Of a stretch of 64,000 nucleotides of DNA, positions 63,059 through 64,000 are shown piece after piece (position 1 is the stretch's first letter; each line of letters starts with the position of its first letter). The notes beneath the pieces were generated by a model. The model was given only the letters and a program-made list of their open reading frames with translations. It was not told where the DNA came from and searched no databases. Source of the stretch: Hornefia butyriciproducens. Its GTDB lineage: Bacteria > Bacillota > Clostridia > Peptostreptococcales > Anaerovoracaceae. Location: NCBI RefSeq assembly GCF_009695915.1, contig NZ_VUMZ01000003.1:186001-250000 (forward strand). The letters are read 5' to 3'. Made by a program: the position numbers and the translations under genes.

Positions 63059-64000
63059 TCAGTCTTTCTTATAAAATGTTGTTTCGTATCCGTCTGCGTT
63101 CAGCTGCAGGCCTTCTGCCCACGGTGGTGTTCTTCCCATCTGTTCACAGACTGCCTTTAGCGACATCCGGGGATCGGCTTCGATGACAAGCTCATCATGG
63201 ATGTGCATCGTGATACTGCAGCAGCGGAGCGTCCGCATGGCGTAGCACAGGATATCCCGGGAGGTGGCCTGCACGATGTTCTCGACAAGGCGAGCGCCAT
63301 AGGTTTCGAGGCGTTCCCATTTCTTGGTGCCGCCGACGCCTTCGTAGGTGATACACTGGCCGCCGAACTTGTTAGTTCCAATCTTGGGTTTTACGTAGGC
63401 GAGCTTCCGGCCAGAAGGAAGGGTGATAAAGAGCATGCCGCTTTTATATTCGAAGTGGATGCCGTGGGTGTCCGCCTCATGCCTGAACTTCACAGCCTCC
63501 ATTGCAGCCCGGTCAACGTCCCACCAGAAGGAGACGATGTTCGGGTTTGTCTGCCGCCAAGCCTCAACAAGGGGATAAAGCTCATCCTCGGTCAAGCCCA
63601 TCTCAAGAGCGCCCATTGCTTTCAGGGCTCCGACTGATCCGCCGTAGCCGAGGGCGAGTTCTGCGATCTTGCCTTTTTGACGCAGGTGGCCATTGATGCC
63701 GTGCTTCTCGACAGGCACCTTGAACATCTGACTGGCGCTGGCACAGTAAATGTCACCGCCACTTGCGAAGACCTCCTGACGCCAAGACTCGCCAGCCATC
63801 CACGCGATTACCCGGGCTTCGATCGCGCTAAAGTCACTGACGATAAACTTACAGCCGTCCTTTGGAATGAAGGCTGTCCGGATCAACTGAGAGAGGGTAT
63901 CCGGGACATCCTCGTAGAGCATTTCCACACTGTCGTAATCACCGGAGCGGACGATGGCGCGAGCATGCTCCAGATCCGGAAGGTGATTCTGTGGCAGGTT
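63059..64000 (-). CDS. Phage DNA polymerase I-family, C-terminal part
   Basis: This is the last 313 codons of a family A DNA polymerase; the start lies right of the window and the frame is open to the edge. Motif A is VSDFSAIEARVIAW, motif B RQKGKIAELALGYG and motif C HIHDELVIEAD. The first visible residues NLPQNHLPDLEHARAIV fit the family. With the primase and helicases it forms a self-sufficient phage replication set. Confidence 0.93.
   Translation of the reverse strand, partial: NLPQNHLPDLEHARAIVRSGDYDSVEMLYEDVPDTLSQLIRTAFIPKDGCKFIVSDFSAIEARVIAWMAGESWRQEVFASGGDIYCASASQMFKVPVEKHGINGHLRQKGKIAELALGYGGSVGALKAMGALEMGLTEDELYPLVEAWRQTNPNIVSFWWDVDRAAMEAVKFRHEADTHGIHFEYKSGMLFITLPSGRKLAYVKPKIGTNKFGGQCITYEGVGGTKKWERLETYGARLVENIVQATSRDILCYAMRTLRCCSITMHIHDELVIEADPRMSLKAVCEQMGRTPPWAEGLQLNADGYETTFYKKD

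Larger units (their letters stand above)
27784..64000 (-). mobile_element. Prophage with siphovirus-type genes, right end outside the window
   Basis: All genes are on the minus strand and follow phage order: replication, late regulator, packaging, head, tail, lysis, recombination. The head is HK97-type (portal, ClpP-like protease, capsid of 401 residues) and a tape measure protein indicates a long tail. Recombinases at the left end mark the integration side. The exact left attachment site is not visible; it could be near 27727-27783 or beyond the three AT-rich genes, near the repeats at 25947-26060. Structural and enzymatic genes look intact, apart from an unusual large-terminase start. Confidence 0.9.

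Overview
The window looks like a chromosome segment of a strictly anaerobic, moderately GC-rich Clostridia species (Bacillota, order Eubacteriales). Supporting this are the prpC-prkC-rsgA-rpe cluster, comEC-holA, argR-recN, ruvCAB-queA-tgt, a flavin/iron-sulfur NADH dehydrogenase operon, and strong AGGAGG ribosome sites throughout. I cannot name the genus from sequence alone.

Bases 1-25830 are host core genome. The end of a PP2C phosphatase gene overlaps the PASTA kinase prkC, followed by rsgA and rpe and then paired terminators. A class A penicillin-binding protein (minus strand) diverges from comEC (plus strand), each with a readable promoter. holA and an EamA-type exporter follow. A strong promoter then drives a three-gene operon (NuoE-like, NuoF-like, and a 1171-residue NuoG/GltD/formate-dehydrogenase-like fusion) that resembles the Sporomusa-type electron-bifurcating transhydrogenase. 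recN and argR run back on the minus strand. ruvC-ruvA-ruvB-queA-cupin-tgt and an RlmD-like rRNA methyltransferase run on the plus strand.

Bases 25831-27783 are a transition zone that looks AT-richer. It has four 25-nt direct repeats, like the end array of a transposon, and three plus-strand genes: a membrane-anchored trypsin-like protease, a lipoprotein and a small membrane protein. A hairpin closes it.

Bases 27784-64000 are an integrated tailed phage (HK97-type head, long non-contractile tail), entirely on the minus strand and running off the right edge. In transcription order, right to left, it has: family A DNA polymerase (partial), primase-helicase, VRR-NUC nuclease, SNF2-like helicase, a DUF1492-type late regulator, HNH nuclease, P27 small terminase, a shortened AdoMet synthetase homologue, a ParB-methyltransferase fusion, several small phage proteins, large terminase, portal, ClpP-like protease, capsid, head-tail joining proteins, major tail protein, tail chaperone pair, tape measure, tail-tip and fibre proteins, holin, endolysin, and a four-gene serine recombinase cassette. 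No repressor is visible, so the lysogeny module is either outside the window or unrecognised.

No tRNA, rRNA or CRISPR array was seen. No stretch longer than 300 bases lacks a gene; the longest gap is 25831-26103, which carries the repeat array.
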